From: Paraburkholderia sejongensis
GTDB taxonomy: Bacteria; Pseudomonadota; Gammaproteobacteria; Burkholderiales; Burkholderiaceae
Assembly: GCF_020880815.1 (NCBI RefSeq)
Contig: NZ_JAJITD010000016.1
Span: 106,752 to 170,751 of the forward strand
Reading direction: 5' to 3'
DNA: 64,000 nt
Below the pieces are notes generated by a model, which worked only from the letters and a program-made list of their open reading frames with translations, ran no database searches and was not told the DNA's origin. Both the position numbers and the translations under genes were made by a program. Shown in pieces: positions 34,239-42,146 of this stretch. Every line of letters starts with the position of its first letter. Positions within the stretch are counted from its first letter, which is position 1.

Positions 34239-34783
34239 TCACCAGATGTTTTTGGATTTGAATTCTTCGAGCGTATCGTAGTGCGCTATGTAAGAAGCGA
34301 AGTTATCGGCATTTTTGCAGGCGGCGTCTGAATTTGAAATTGCCCAGTAATGAAGTCCGAGTCCGTGTCCGTAGATTTTGTCGTCCAAGTCAAACGTGTC
34401 TATATAGTGCGTACACTCATGTATGATGATTTTAAGTTTGCATGGTTCTGACACATAGACGTCTTCAACCGTACAAAAATGCGGATAAATAGCAAGTCAT
34501 ACTCACCCGGCTTGCGGTCGTGGCACCAGCATTGAGATGCGGTGCCTAACGCCTCATGCATCTGATAACCGGAGGAAAGCGACCGAAGCGTAGCAATCGG
34601 AACGGTTTTTCCGTCTGCGCTCGACACCATCATTCCACCGGGTATGTCCGGGAAATTTTTGTATATTCCATATATAGCGCTGCAGCAAACGCATTCTTCG
34701 TTTTCCCTCAACAACCAGCTATGACGCGCATGTCCTGGAAGTCCTTTGAAGCGCAGTAATTCTTCATAGGTCCATTTAGACAT
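34239..34783 (-). pseudogene. Relic of the Cys-rich/M35-peptidase gene pair, internally deleted
   Basis: Two pieces in different frames. The 5' piece (34783 down to about 34480) matches the Cys-rich protein at 23083-23538: C-V-C-C, L-S-S-G-Y-Q-M-H-E-A-L-G, C-W-C-H-D-R, stopping at the D-L-L-F equivalent of D-E-R-F. The 3' piece, readable without a proper start from about 34490 to 34239, matches the end of the M35 peptidase: F-C-T-V-E, then I-I-H-E-C-T-H-Y-I-D with D-L-D-D-K-I-Y-G. The region between, roughly the Ig-like domain plus 150 peptidase residues, is gone, and the junction is out of frame (TGA codons precede the 3' piece). The active-site residues survive, so the loss is by deletion. 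A ribosome-binding site AAGGAG remains at 34795-34800. Confidence 0.75.
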
Positions 34784-35068
34784 ATTTAATTTTTCTCCTT
34801 GCGGGCGCCATCTCTAAATAAAATTCTGTCCGATCAAGCGGCGCGCGTCTTTCCCTGACCCTCAGGGCCATCCAAAAACAGCAAGCTTGAATTGGTGCTT
34901 TTACAGGAAGGTTATTTCGAGAGAAATTAAACTAGTGTCAAAGTTTGCTCTATATCAAACAAGCGACGAATTAAACTGAACAAGCGAGCAAATAACGGAG
35001 AAAAGCGTGGCTGCGGCGCCACGCCACGCAGCGGAGGCGGCAGCCGCAAGATGCGTCCACGCAAGCCG

Positions 35069-35689
35069 CTAACCGCCCCCACCCCGCGAACCCTTACGCC
35101 CCGTACCCTTACGCGCCGCACGCTGATCGCCCGACCCGCCAGCCCGCGTCGACCGATCACCGGGCTTGCCCAGCGCAACCAGCGCCGCTTCCAGAATGTC
35201 GAGCCAGTTCTTCTCATAGCTGATCCCGACTCGCAGCACCAATAGCTGCAGCGCCGCTTTACGATCTTCGGGTTCCTGAGGAAAGTCCTTCTTCTCCAGC
35301 TCCTGATACAACGCGAGCTTCGCCTGATGCAGCCCGAAGCGGCGCTGAACCTCTTTTTCCAGTCCGGTCGGTCCGACCGCGGCCTCGGCCCGCAGGCGCA
35401 CCATGAATTCGTCGCGAAGCGCGGCGGGTTCTTCCTCCAGCGTGATCCATCGTTTCAACTCGCTGCGCCCGGCGGGCAGAATCCGGTAGCCGCGCTTGCG
35501 CCCGCGGGTCGTCTCCTCGGGCAACGATTCGATCAGGCCGCCTTCTTCCAGCCGGGCCAGTTCGCGATAGATCTGTTGATGCGATGCGTGCCAGAAGTAG
35601 CCGATCGAGCGGTCGAAACGCGACGCCAGTTCGGAACCGGAGCACGACCGTTCAACGAGGGCGGTGAGCAGGGCATGAGGTAGAGACAT
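35069..35689 (-). CDS. PadR-family transcriptional regulator
   Basis: 206-residue regulator. The N-terminus is a PadR winged helix: S-L-P-H-A-L-L-T-A-L-V-E, then S-G-S-E-L-A-S-R-F-D-R-S-I-G-Y-F-W-x-A-S-H-Q-Q-I-Y-R-E-L. The wing segment R-G-R-K-R-G-Y-R-I-L-P-A-G-R follows. The C-terminal part is a helical PadR dimerisation domain, and the last 30 residues are a basic Gly/Arg tail (R-G-G-G-G end). Start ATG 35689; the frame continues upstream to 35818 across the operators but that is not coding. It is divergent from fadH. The paired 16-bp palindromes at 35763-35809 are its probable targets. PadR members often sense small aromatic or fatty compounds. Confidence 0.88.
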   Translation of the reverse strand: MSLPHALLTALVERSCSGSELASRFDRSIGYFWHASHQQIYRELARLEEGGLIESLPEETTRGRKRGYRILPAGRSELKRWITLEEEPAALRDEFMVRLRAEAAVGPTGLEKEVQRRFGLHQAKLALYQELEKKDFPQEPEDRKAALQLLVLRVGISYEKNWLDILEAALVALGKPGDRSTRAGGSGDQRAARKGTGRKGSRGGGG

Positions 35690-35752
35690 GGGCGTGCGCG
35701 CAGGAAGAGAAGGGCCACGGATAGAGGGACTTTTCAAAATTCTCGCATTGGC

Positions 35753-35809
35753 TTGACTGTTTATGCAACTGGTTGCATTATCGGCCAACCTTAATGCAAC
35801 CAGTTGCAT
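35753..35809 (+). promoter_or_regulatory. fadH promoter with two PadR-type operators
   Basis: A -35 box TTGACT (35753-35758), a 17-base spacer and a -10 box CATTAT (35776-35781) fit a sigma-70 promoter for the gene starting at 35817. Operator 1, ATGCAACTGGTTGCAT (35763-35778), fills the spacer and enters the -10 box. Operator 2, ATGCAACCAGTTGCAT (35794-35809), lies just past the expected transcript start and is the exact reverse complement of operator 1. The ATGCAAC arms resemble PadR-class sites. The same region lies upstream of padR itself, so autoregulation is likely. Confidence 0.7.
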
Positions 35810-35816
35810 AAACATC

Positions 35817-37850
35817 ATGAGCGACGAGCCGACCCACTATCCGAATCTGCTGAAGCCGCTCGACCTCGGTTTCACCACGCTGAAAAACCGTGTACTGATG
35901 GGCTCGATGCACGTCGGTCTGGAAGAAGCGCCGAATGGCTTCGAGCGGATGGCCGCGTTCTACGCGGAGCGCGCGCGTGGCGAAGTCGGGCTGATCGTGA
36001 CCGGCGGCATTGCGCCGAACGAGCGCGCGCGGCCGATGCACGGCGGCGCGATGCTGACCACGGAAACGCAGGCCGAGGAGCATCGGCTGATTACCGGTGC
36101 GGTGCATGCCGAGGGCGGCAAGATCGCGATGCAGATTCTGCATTTCGGGCGCTATGCATATCACCCGCAACTGGTCGCGCCCAGTGCAGTGAAAGCGCCG
36201 ATCAATCCGTTCGTCCCGCACGAACTGAGCGACGAGGAGGTCGAGCAGACCATCGAGGATTTCGTTCGCTGCGCGGCGCTCGCGCGGCACGCGGGCTATG
36301 ACGGCGTCGAAATCATGGGTTCCGAGGGCTACCTGATCAACGAGTTCATCGTGGCGCGCACGAATCAGCGCAGCGATCGATGGGGCGGCAGTTATGAGAA
36401 CCGTATTCGCTTGCCGGTCGAAATCGTGCGCCGGGTGCGCGAACGTGTGGGCCGCGATTTCATCGTCATTTACCGGCTGTCGATGCTCGATCTGGTCGAA
36501 GGAGGCTCGACGCTCGACGAAGTGGTCCAGCTCGCGCGCGCGGTCGAAGCGGCCGGCGCGACGATCATCAATACCGGCATCGGCTGGCACGAGGCACGCA
36601 TTCCGACCATCGCGACCAAGGTGCCGCGCGCCGCGTATGCGTGGGTCACGCAGCAGCTGATGGACAAGGTGTCCGTGCCGCTGGTGGCCACCAACCGGAT
36701 CAACACGCCTGAACTGGCCGAGCAGTTGCTCGCCGACCGCATGTGCGACATGGTGTCGATGGCTCGGCCGTTTCTCGCCGACCCCGCGTTCGTGCGCAAA
36801 GCACGCAAGGGGCGCGCGGACGAAATCAATACCTGCATCGGCTGCAACCAGGCCTGTCTCGATCACACGTTCGCCGGCAAGGTCACCTCCTGCCTCGTCA
36901 ATCCGCAGGCTTGCCACGAAACCGAACTCGTGATCGAACCGACCGCTGAACGTAAGCGCATCGCGGTCGTCGGCGCGGGGCCGGCCGGGCTCGCGTGCGC
37001 GGTGACCGCGGCGCGCCGCGGCCATGCGGTCACGCTGTTCGAAGCCGATGCGCAGATCGGCGGTCAGTTCAACCTCGCAAAGAAGGTGCCGGGCAAGGAA
37101 GAGTTCTACGAGACGCTGCGCTATTTCATGCGCCAGATCGAACTGACCGGCGTCGATTTGCGGCTCGACACGCGCGCGAGTGCCGAAGCGCTGCTGCGCG
37201 AAGGCTTCGATGAAGTGGTCATCGCGACGGGCGTCGTGCCGCGCGAATTGCGCATCGACGGCGCGAACCATCCGAAGGCTCTCAGCTATCTGGACGTGCT
37301 TCGCGACGCGAAGCCGGTCGGGCGGGTTGTTGCGATCGTCGGTGCCGGCGGCATCGGCTTCGACGTGGCCGACTATCTGCTGCATCACGGCGAAAGCGCG
37401 AGCCGTAACGCCGCCAGGTTCTTCGTCGAATGGGGCGTAGACACCGCATATCGCGAACGCGGCGGTTTGCGTCGGCCGGCACTGGAGCGGAGCGAGCGTA
37501 GCGTGTATCTGTTGCAGCGTAAGAAGTCGAAGGTCGGCGACGGGCTCGGCAAGACCACCGGCTGGATTCATCGCACGTCGCTGAAGGCGCGCGGCGTCGA
37601 GATGTTGTCGGCGGTCGACTATCGGCGTATCGACGACGACGGCCTGCACGTGACGATCGACGGCGAGCCGCGCAGCTTCGCGGTCGATAACGTGGTGATC
37701 TGCGCGGGCCAGGAGCCGCTGCGCGAACTGGCCGATCAACTGGAAACCGCCGGTTGCCGCGTGCATGTGATCGGCGGCGCCGCCGATGCGGCCGCGCTCG
37801 ACGCCAAACGTGCGATCCACCAGGGCACGACGCTCGCGGCCGCGCTGTGA
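35817..37850 (+). CDS. fadH: 2,4-dienoyl-CoA reductase, NADPH-dependent (FadH)
   Basis: Iron-sulfur flavoenzyme reducing 2,4-dienoyl-CoA during unsaturated fatty-acid breakdown. The 677 residues comprise an N-terminal FMN barrel of the old-yellow-enzyme family (K-N-R-V-L-M-G-S-M-H, H-G-G-A-M-L, H-A-G-Y-D-G-V-E-I-M-G-S-E-G-Y-L). Next is a 4Fe-4S cysteine set C-I-G-C-N-Q-A-C with a later C-L-V-N-P-Q-A-C, then FAD/NADPH domains (V-V-G-A-G-P-A-G-L-A-C-A and V-G-A-G-G-I-G-F-D-V). Start ATG 35817 gives a short leader; the upstream ATG at 35763 lies inside operator 1 and is rejected. No strong Shine-Dalgarno is visible. The divergent padR and the operators indicate repression. Confidence 0.95.
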   Translation: MSDEPTHYPNLLKPLDLGFTTLKNRVLMGSMHVGLEEAPNGFERMAAFYAERARGEVGLIVTGGIAPNERARPMHGGAMLTTETQAEEHRLITGAVHAEGGKIAMQILHFGRYAYHPQLVAPSAVKAPINPFVPHELSDEEVEQTIEDFVRCAALARHAGYDGVEIMGSEGYLINEFIVARTNQRSDRWGGSYENRIRLPVEIVRRVRERVGRDFIVIYRLSMLDLVEGGSTLDEVVQLARAVEAAGATIINTGIGWHEARIPTIATKVPRAAYAWVTQQLMDKVSVPLVATNRINTPELAEQLLADRMCDMVSMARPFLADPAFVRKARKGRADEINTCIGCNQACLDHTFAGKVTSCLVNPQACHETELVIEPTAERKRIAVVGAGPAGLACAVTAARRGHAVTLFEADAQIGGQFNLAKKVPGKEEFYETLRYFMRQIELTGVDLRLDTRASAEALLREGFDEVVIATGVVPRELRIDGANHPKALSYLDVLRDAKPVGRVVAIVGAGGIGFDVADYLLHHGESASRNAARFFVEWGVDTAYRERGGLRRPALERSERSVYLLQRKKSKVGDGLGKTTGWIHRTSLKARGVEMLSAVDYRRIDDDGLHVTIDGEPRSFAVDNVVICAGQEPLRELADQLETAGCRVHVIGGAADAAALDAKRAIHQGTTLAAAL

Positions 37851-37915
37851 CATGCGATGAAGTGTGGTCCCGCCCCGCGCGGGCCGTCGTCCCCTTTCCC
37901 GAGAACGGAGCTTCC

Positions 37916-38356
37916 ATGAGTCAGACCAGTTTGGCCCTTCAACCCGCGGTCGCGCGCTCGCTCGACGCGTGGCACGCAATGGTGGACAACAAGGATTTCA
38001 GCGCGCTCGAATCGATCGTTCATCCGGACGCGGTATTCCGCTCGCCGATGGCGTTCAAGGCCTACGCGCCGGCGCCCGCGCTGCTGATGGCACTGCGCAC
38101 TGTGATCACGATCCTCGACGACTTCACGTATTACCGGCAATTCAGTAGTCCGGACGGGCTGAACGTCGTGCTCGAGTTCAGCGCGACCGTGCAGGACAAA
38201 CAGTTGAAGGGGATCGACATGATCCGTTTCGACGAGGCTGGCCGGATCGTCGAATTCGAGGTAATGGTGCGGCCGGCCAGCGGTTTGCAGGCGTTGGGCG
38301 CCGAGATGGGCGCGCGCCTTGGACAGTCTCTGCCCGCCTATAAGGCGCAGTCCTGA
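37916..38356 (+). CDS. SnoaL/NTF2-fold protein
   Basis: 146-residue soluble protein of the SnoaL-like alpha+beta barrel type. Marks are a helical start (R-S-L-D-A-W-H-A-M-V-D-N-K-D-F-S-A-L-E), a short beta segment V-H-P-D-A-V-F-R-S-P, and a C-terminal F-D-E-A-G-R-I-V-E-F-E-V-M-V-R-P. Such proteins include isomerases, hydrolases and inactive binding proteins, so no reaction is claimed. It begins 65 bases after fadH on the same strand and is likely co-transcribed, which suggests a job in handling CoA-ester or related intermediates. Start ATG 37916; ACGGAG lies upstream. The bidirectional hairpin at 38398-38422 ends the transcript. Confidence 0.82.
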   Translation: MSQTSLALQPAVARSLDAWHAMVDNKDFSALESIVHPDAVFRSPMAFKAYAPAPALLMALRTVITILDDFTYYRQFSSPDGLNVVLEFSATVQDKQLKGIDMIRFDEAGRIVEFEVMVRPASGLQALGAEMGARLGQSLPAYKAQS

Positions 38357-38397
38357 GTCGAACTGAGCTGAGCGGTGCGCGCCGCGCCAAACAAAAA

Positions 38398-38422
38398 GCC
38401 GCTCTGCAAACAGCAGAGCGGC
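38398..38422. terminator. Bidirectional rho-independent terminator
   Basis: Perfect 10-bp stem GCCGCTCTGC/GCAGAGCGGC with loop AAACA. It is preceded by AAACAAAAA and followed by CTTTCTG, so U-rich tails occur in both directions. It lies between the converging ends of the SnoaL gene (38356) and the transporter gene (38483). Confidence 0.8.
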
Positions 38423-38482
38423 CTTTCTGATTTACCGACCGGCAGCCTTCGCTCAGGCTGCGTTATCGCAGCGGACGTTCGC

Positions 38483-39841
38483 TCAATGCCCGAACGATTC
38501 CGCTTTCGACGCACCGCTTTGCGCGACCTGCGGACGCGCGGCCTGTTTGATCAGCAGTGCGATACACGACACCAGGCCGGCCACCGCGATCGTCGCGAAG
38601 ATACCGCCGAACGAGAAGTGGCGGCGCGTCAGTTCGGCCACGAGGAACGAGCCCGCGATCCCGCCGAAGCGGCCCACGCCGAGCATCCACGCAACGCCGG
38701 TGCCGCGGCCCGCGGTCGGGTAGAACGCGGCGGCGAGCGCCGGCATCGACGATTGCGCGGTATTCATCAGCACGCCGGCGACGAACACGATCAACACCAG
38801 CATGCCGACGTTGCCGGCCGCCTGGCCGATGAAGTACACGCTGATCGCGGTCAGCGCATAACACACCGCGATCACGCGATTCGCGTTGAAGCGGTCCATC
38901 AGCACGCCGGCCAGCACCGCGCCGACGCCGCCGAGCGGGAACAGCGCGGAGATCAAAGTGGCGCGTTGCGGCGTGAGGCCGGCGTCCTTCAGCAGGATCG
39001 GCATCCAGTTGATCGACGCATAGAAGATCACGAGGCCCATGAAGTACGCGAGCCACAGCATCACCGAGCCGACGATGTACGAACGCGACAGTACCACGCC
39101 GAGGCCCTTGCCGCCGGTTTGCGGCGCGGTTTCGGTCATCGTGAACGAAGCGGCTTGCACGGCGTCGCCGGAAATGCGCGCGAGCGCCGCGCGAATCCGC
39201 TCGGCCGGTTTGTTATTCGCGACCATGTAGCGGACCGACTCCGGCATCTTCGCGAGCAGCAACAGCAACAGCAGCAGCGGCGTGACGCCGCCGAGGATCA
39301 GCACGCTGCGCCAGCCGAAATGCGGAATCATCCATGCGGCGAGGAAGCCGCCGAACGCGGCGCCGAGCGGGAAGCCGCAGAACATCAGATTGATCACGGT
39401 CGCGCGGCGGTTATCCGGGCAGTACTCGCCCATCATCGTGACCGCGTTCGGCATCGCGGCGCCGAGGCCGACGCCGGTGATGAAGCGCAGCACGGTAAGG
39501 TGCTCGATCGAGTCAGAGAACGCGGAGCCGAGGCAGGCGGCGCCGAACAGCGCGACCGAGCCGAGCAGCATCACGCGTCGGCCGAGCCGGTCCGACAGCG
39601 GACCCGAGCCGAGCGCGCCGCACGCGAGGCCGAACAGCGCGGCGCTCAGTACCGGCGCGAGCGCGGGCTTGTCGATGCCCCATTCGGTGATCAGCGAGGG
39701 CGCGATGAAGCCGATCGCGGCCGTGTCAAAACCGTCCAGCAGGACGATGATGAAACACATAAAGAAGATCAGCCACTGGAACGGCGAAAACGGATGCTCG
39801 TTGATGAAGGTTTGAACGTTCACAGCGGGGCTGCGGTTCAT
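38483..39841 (-). CDS. MFS aromatic-acid/H+ symporter (AAHS family)
   Basis: Inner-membrane importer of about 452 residues with 12 spans. Family marks at the start are L-L-D-G-F-D-T-A-A-I-G-F-I-A-P-S-L (first span, D-G-F-D-T) and G-P-L-S-D-R-L-G-R-R in loop 2-3. The cytoplasmic loop holds P-E-S-V-R-Y-M. These match aromatic-acid carriers such as PcaK, BenK and MucK. The start is ATG 39841 with CAGGAGACC upstream; the frame to 39892 is longer but lacks a site. No catabolic gene of an aromatic pathway is adjacent, so the ligand is open. Convergent with fadH/SnoaL and separated from the next gene by 304 bases with no supported gene. Confidence 0.88.
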   Translation of the reverse strand: MNRSPAVNVQTFINEHPFSPFQWLIFFMCFIIVLLDGFDTAAIGFIAPSLITEWGIDKPALAPVLSAALFGLACGALGSGPLSDRLGRRVMLLGSVALFGAACLGSAFSDSIEHLTVLRFITGVGLGAAMPNAVTMMGEYCPDNRRATVINLMFCGFPLGAAFGGFLAAWMIPHFGWRSVLILGGVTPLLLLLLLLAKMPESVRYMVANNKPAERIRAALARISGDAVQAASFTMTETAPQTGGKGLGVVLSRSYIVGSVMLWLAYFMGLVIFYASINWMPILLKDAGLTPQRATLISALFPLGGVGAVLAGVLMDRFNANRVIAVCYALTAISVYFIGQAAGNVGMLVLIVFVAGVLMNTAQSSMPALAAAFYPTAGRGTGVAWMLGVGRFGGIAGSFLVAELTRRHFSFGGIFATIAVAGLVSCIALLIKQAARPQVAQSGASKAESFGH

Positions 39842-40145
39842 GATGGTCTCCTGACTGCGAAAAAGCCCGCCACGACGAGCTGTTTTTCTCAAGACCGTGC
39901 GCCGTCTGGCAATGGCGCACGATGCTGCGCCTGGGCAAATGTGCTGAGCTTCGGCAATGAATCATACTCGCACCGGCCGGCTTTCCGGAACCGGCGCGCG
40001 GGCGGTGGAAAGTTCGCGTAAAGAACGCAGATTCTTCACGCGAACGCGCGCCACTCTAGTTAATGAGATGGAGTGGGTCAACGAGGGATTACCCGAAAAC
40101 GCGGCCCGCCGTCGTGGCGGTGCTTGCCAGGCCGCGCCGGGCGGC
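39842..40145. other. Upstream region of the AAHS transporter
   Basis: 304 bases with no supported gene. It holds the ribosome-binding site of the transporter (CAGGAG on the minus strand) and probably its promoter, plus the 3' end region of the quinoprotein gene, where inverted GGCGG/CCGCC-rich stretches (about 40100-40145) could act as a terminator. No operator recognised. Confidence 0.4.
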
Positions 40146-41765
40146 TCATTTGCCGTTGACCGAAAACGCGTAGAACGTGTTGCTGCCGGTGCCGAACAGC
40201 GCCAGGTGCGAATAGCCGTTGCCCCAGTACACGGTGCCGTTGCCGTCGATCGCGGGACCCGCGTTCGAGCTGCCTTGTCCCGGGTAATCCCACAGCACGT
40301 CGCCGGTCGCCGCATTGAGCGCGTACATGTGGCCGCTCTTCGAGCCGGCGAACATCACGCCGTTCGAGACCGACACGGCGCCCTGATCGAGCGAGCTGCC
40401 GGTCGGGTCGGCGCGTTGCCACAGCAGCTTGCCGGTGGACGGATCGAGCGCGGCGAACGAGCCCGAGAGCACGGTTGCGCCGTTGATCGTGTAGGGCACG
40501 AGGTCCATGTCCGAGCCGGCGATATACACGCGTTTGCCGTCGGTGGCGGTGCCCCACTCGATGCCGCCGCCGAGCGACGAACCCGGCACCACGGCGGTGC
40601 TCGACAGGATCGCGCCGGTGTGCGCGTCGAAGATCCAGTAAAAGCCGCTCTTCTGCCCGGCGCCGACCACGAGCCGCGTACTGCCGTCGGCATTGGCGAG
40701 TGTGATGAGGTTCGGGCCCGAGCCGAAGTCGTAGTCTTCGCCCGGCGGCGGCGGGCAGTTGTTCAGCAAGCCGACCTCGAGAATGCAGGACGCGTTCCAC
40801 GTGTCGTAGCCTTGCACGCCGGTCGCCCACTTGATCGCGCCGGTGGTCAGATCGAGCGCCACCATCGAATCGACGTGATCGTCGCTGCTCAGACACGCGG
40901 CCGCCGAGCCGCCGTTCAACTGGCAGGCCTTGACCGACGCGGGCACCGAGTAGTTGTTGCCGGTGGTCACGTAGATCGTGTTGCTGGCCGGATCGATCGC
41001 GGCGGAACTGCTCCACACCGCCGCGCCGCTGTAGCCGGTGGACAGGCCGTGATTGTCGGGCAGCATGCGCGCGGTCCATTTGATCGCGCCGGTTGCCGCG
41101 TCGACCGCGGAGAACGTGCCCTGGAACGAGCAGCACGGATAGGTGACGATGTTGGCGGCCGAGCCTTCCTCGTTCGACGACACCCCGACGTACACCACGC
41201 CGTTATAGACGATCGGCGACTGCGTGATGATCGCGGACGGTCCGTTGCTGAGCAGCGTGCGCCACTTCAGGTTACCGGTGTTCGCATCGATCGCGAGCAG
41301 GTTTGCGCCGTTCTGGTCGCCGATATAGATCACGCCGTTGACGACCGCCGGGCTGGTGCGTGAAATCGCGCCCGACGCTTCGCCGGCGTACGCATCGATA
41401 CGATGCTCCCAGATCAGCGCGCCAGTGTTCGCATCCAGTTTGGTCAGGTAGCCAGCCCAGTCCGGGAAATAAACCGCGCCGTTGACGACCGCGGGCGTGG
41501 CCGACACGTCGCCGTGGACCGTGTGAGACCACTTCAACGCGAGACTGCCGGCGTTGTTCACGCCGAGTTGCGTCTGCGCGGGCTGGTTGCGCGAGTTGCC
41601 GATATCGCGACCGCTCATCGACCAATCCGAGCTGGACTGTGCATGGCTCACGCCGCTGCTGCCAATAGTGCCGATAACGCCCAGCGTCGCGAACGCCAAC
41701 GCGATCATTGCGCGCCTGCCCATTTGCCGTATTCCGTATCGACCGACCAATGCATTTCTCATCAT
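40146..41765 (-). CDS. Exported PQQ-type beta-propeller protein (polyvinyl-alcohol-dehydrogenase-like quinoprotein)
   Basis: 539-residue periplasmic protein. A leader of about 43 residues ends at V-S-H-A-Q-S. The mature part is an eight-bladed propeller with repeated blade motifs: A-V-Y-F-P-D-W-A-G-Y-L-T-K-L-D-A-N-T-G-A-L-I-W and G-V-I-Y-I-G-D-Q-N-G, then I-T-Q-S-P-I-V-Y-N-G-V-V-Y-V-G-V-S-S-N-E-E, Y-V-T-T-G-N-N-Y and G-T-A-T-D-G-K-R-V-Y-I-A. The vicinal cysteine pair C-C-S-F-Q-G-T-F fits alcohol-oxidising quinoproteins of the PVA-dehydrogenase type. No CxxCH heme site is present, so an external cytochrome would be needed. Substrate is likely a secondary alcohol or polyol, unproved. Confidence 0.78.
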   Translation of the reverse strand: MMRNALVGRYGIRQMGRRAMIALAFATLGVIGTIGSSGVSHAQSSSDWSMSGRDIGNSRNQPAQTQLGVNNAGSLALKWSHTVHGDVSATPAVVNGAVYFPDWAGYLTKLDANTGALIWEHRIDAYAGEASGAISRTSPAVVNGVIYIGDQNGANLLAIDANTGNLKWRTLLSNGPSAIITQSPIVYNGVVYVGVSSNEEGSAANIVTYPCCSFQGTFSAVDAATGAIKWTARMLPDNHGLSTGYSGAAVWSSSAAIDPASNTIYVTTGNNYSVPASVKACQLNGGSAAACLSSDDHVDSMVALDLTTGAIKWATGVQGYDTWNASCILEVGLLNNCPPPPGEDYDFGSGPNLITLANADGSTRLVVGAGQKSGFYWIFDAHTGAILSSTAVVPGSSLGGGIEWGTATDGKRVYIAGSDMDLVPYTINGATVLSGSFAALDPSTGKLLWQRADPTGSSLDQGAVSVSNGVMFAGSKSGHMYALNAATGDVLWDYPGQGSSNAGPAIDGNGTVYWGNGYSHLALFGTGSNTFYAFSVNGK

Positions 41766-42146
41766 TCACCTCGCAAAGTCGATGGTTGGAGAACCCCTGA
41801 AAATGCGTCGCGAACGACGCCAAGGTATTAAATGCTCAGGTGTGATCGACGGCAAGCTTAAATCGCATTAAATGCTATTTAAATTCAAATAAATTATCCA
41901 ATTCGAATATATGAATTTTAATTGAAAATTCAGGCGTGCTGGCAGTTTGTCGTTAAGGAAAATGTAATCTGTCGGGTCGGCTCGCGTGGAAGATGACCGA
42001 GGTGGTAAGGGACGATCAGGCGGCGACACGGCGCGCGTTTTTGGGACGAGCTCCGTGCCAGTTTTAGGGGCGGTTTTATTAAAAAATCGAGGGGTCTGTA
42101 TTTAACCGCCGCGCCGGTTATTTAAATCTGTTTATAGAGGGTGTGG
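41766..42146. other. Upstream region of the quinoprotein gene
   Basis: 381 bases without a supported gene and noticeably A+T-rich between about 41850 and 42140 (for example AATAAATTATCCAATTCG and TATTTAAATCTG). It should hold the promoter of the quinoprotein gene and the 3' trailer of the membrane protein ending at 42147. A short AACCG/CGGTT stem near 42104 precedes T-rich sequence. Confidence 0.4.

Noticed and set aside
35763..35816. Upstream in-frame ATG as the fadH start
   Set aside because: It falls inside operator 1 and before the expected transcript start; ATG 35817 begins the conserved part.
35778..37979. 733-codon minus-strand frame
   Set aside because: Antisense to fadH, whose FMN, Fe-S and FAD motifs are all on the plus strand.
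38375..40021. 548-codon plus-strand frame
   Set aside because: Antisense to the AAHS transporter and crosses the terminator at 38398-38422.
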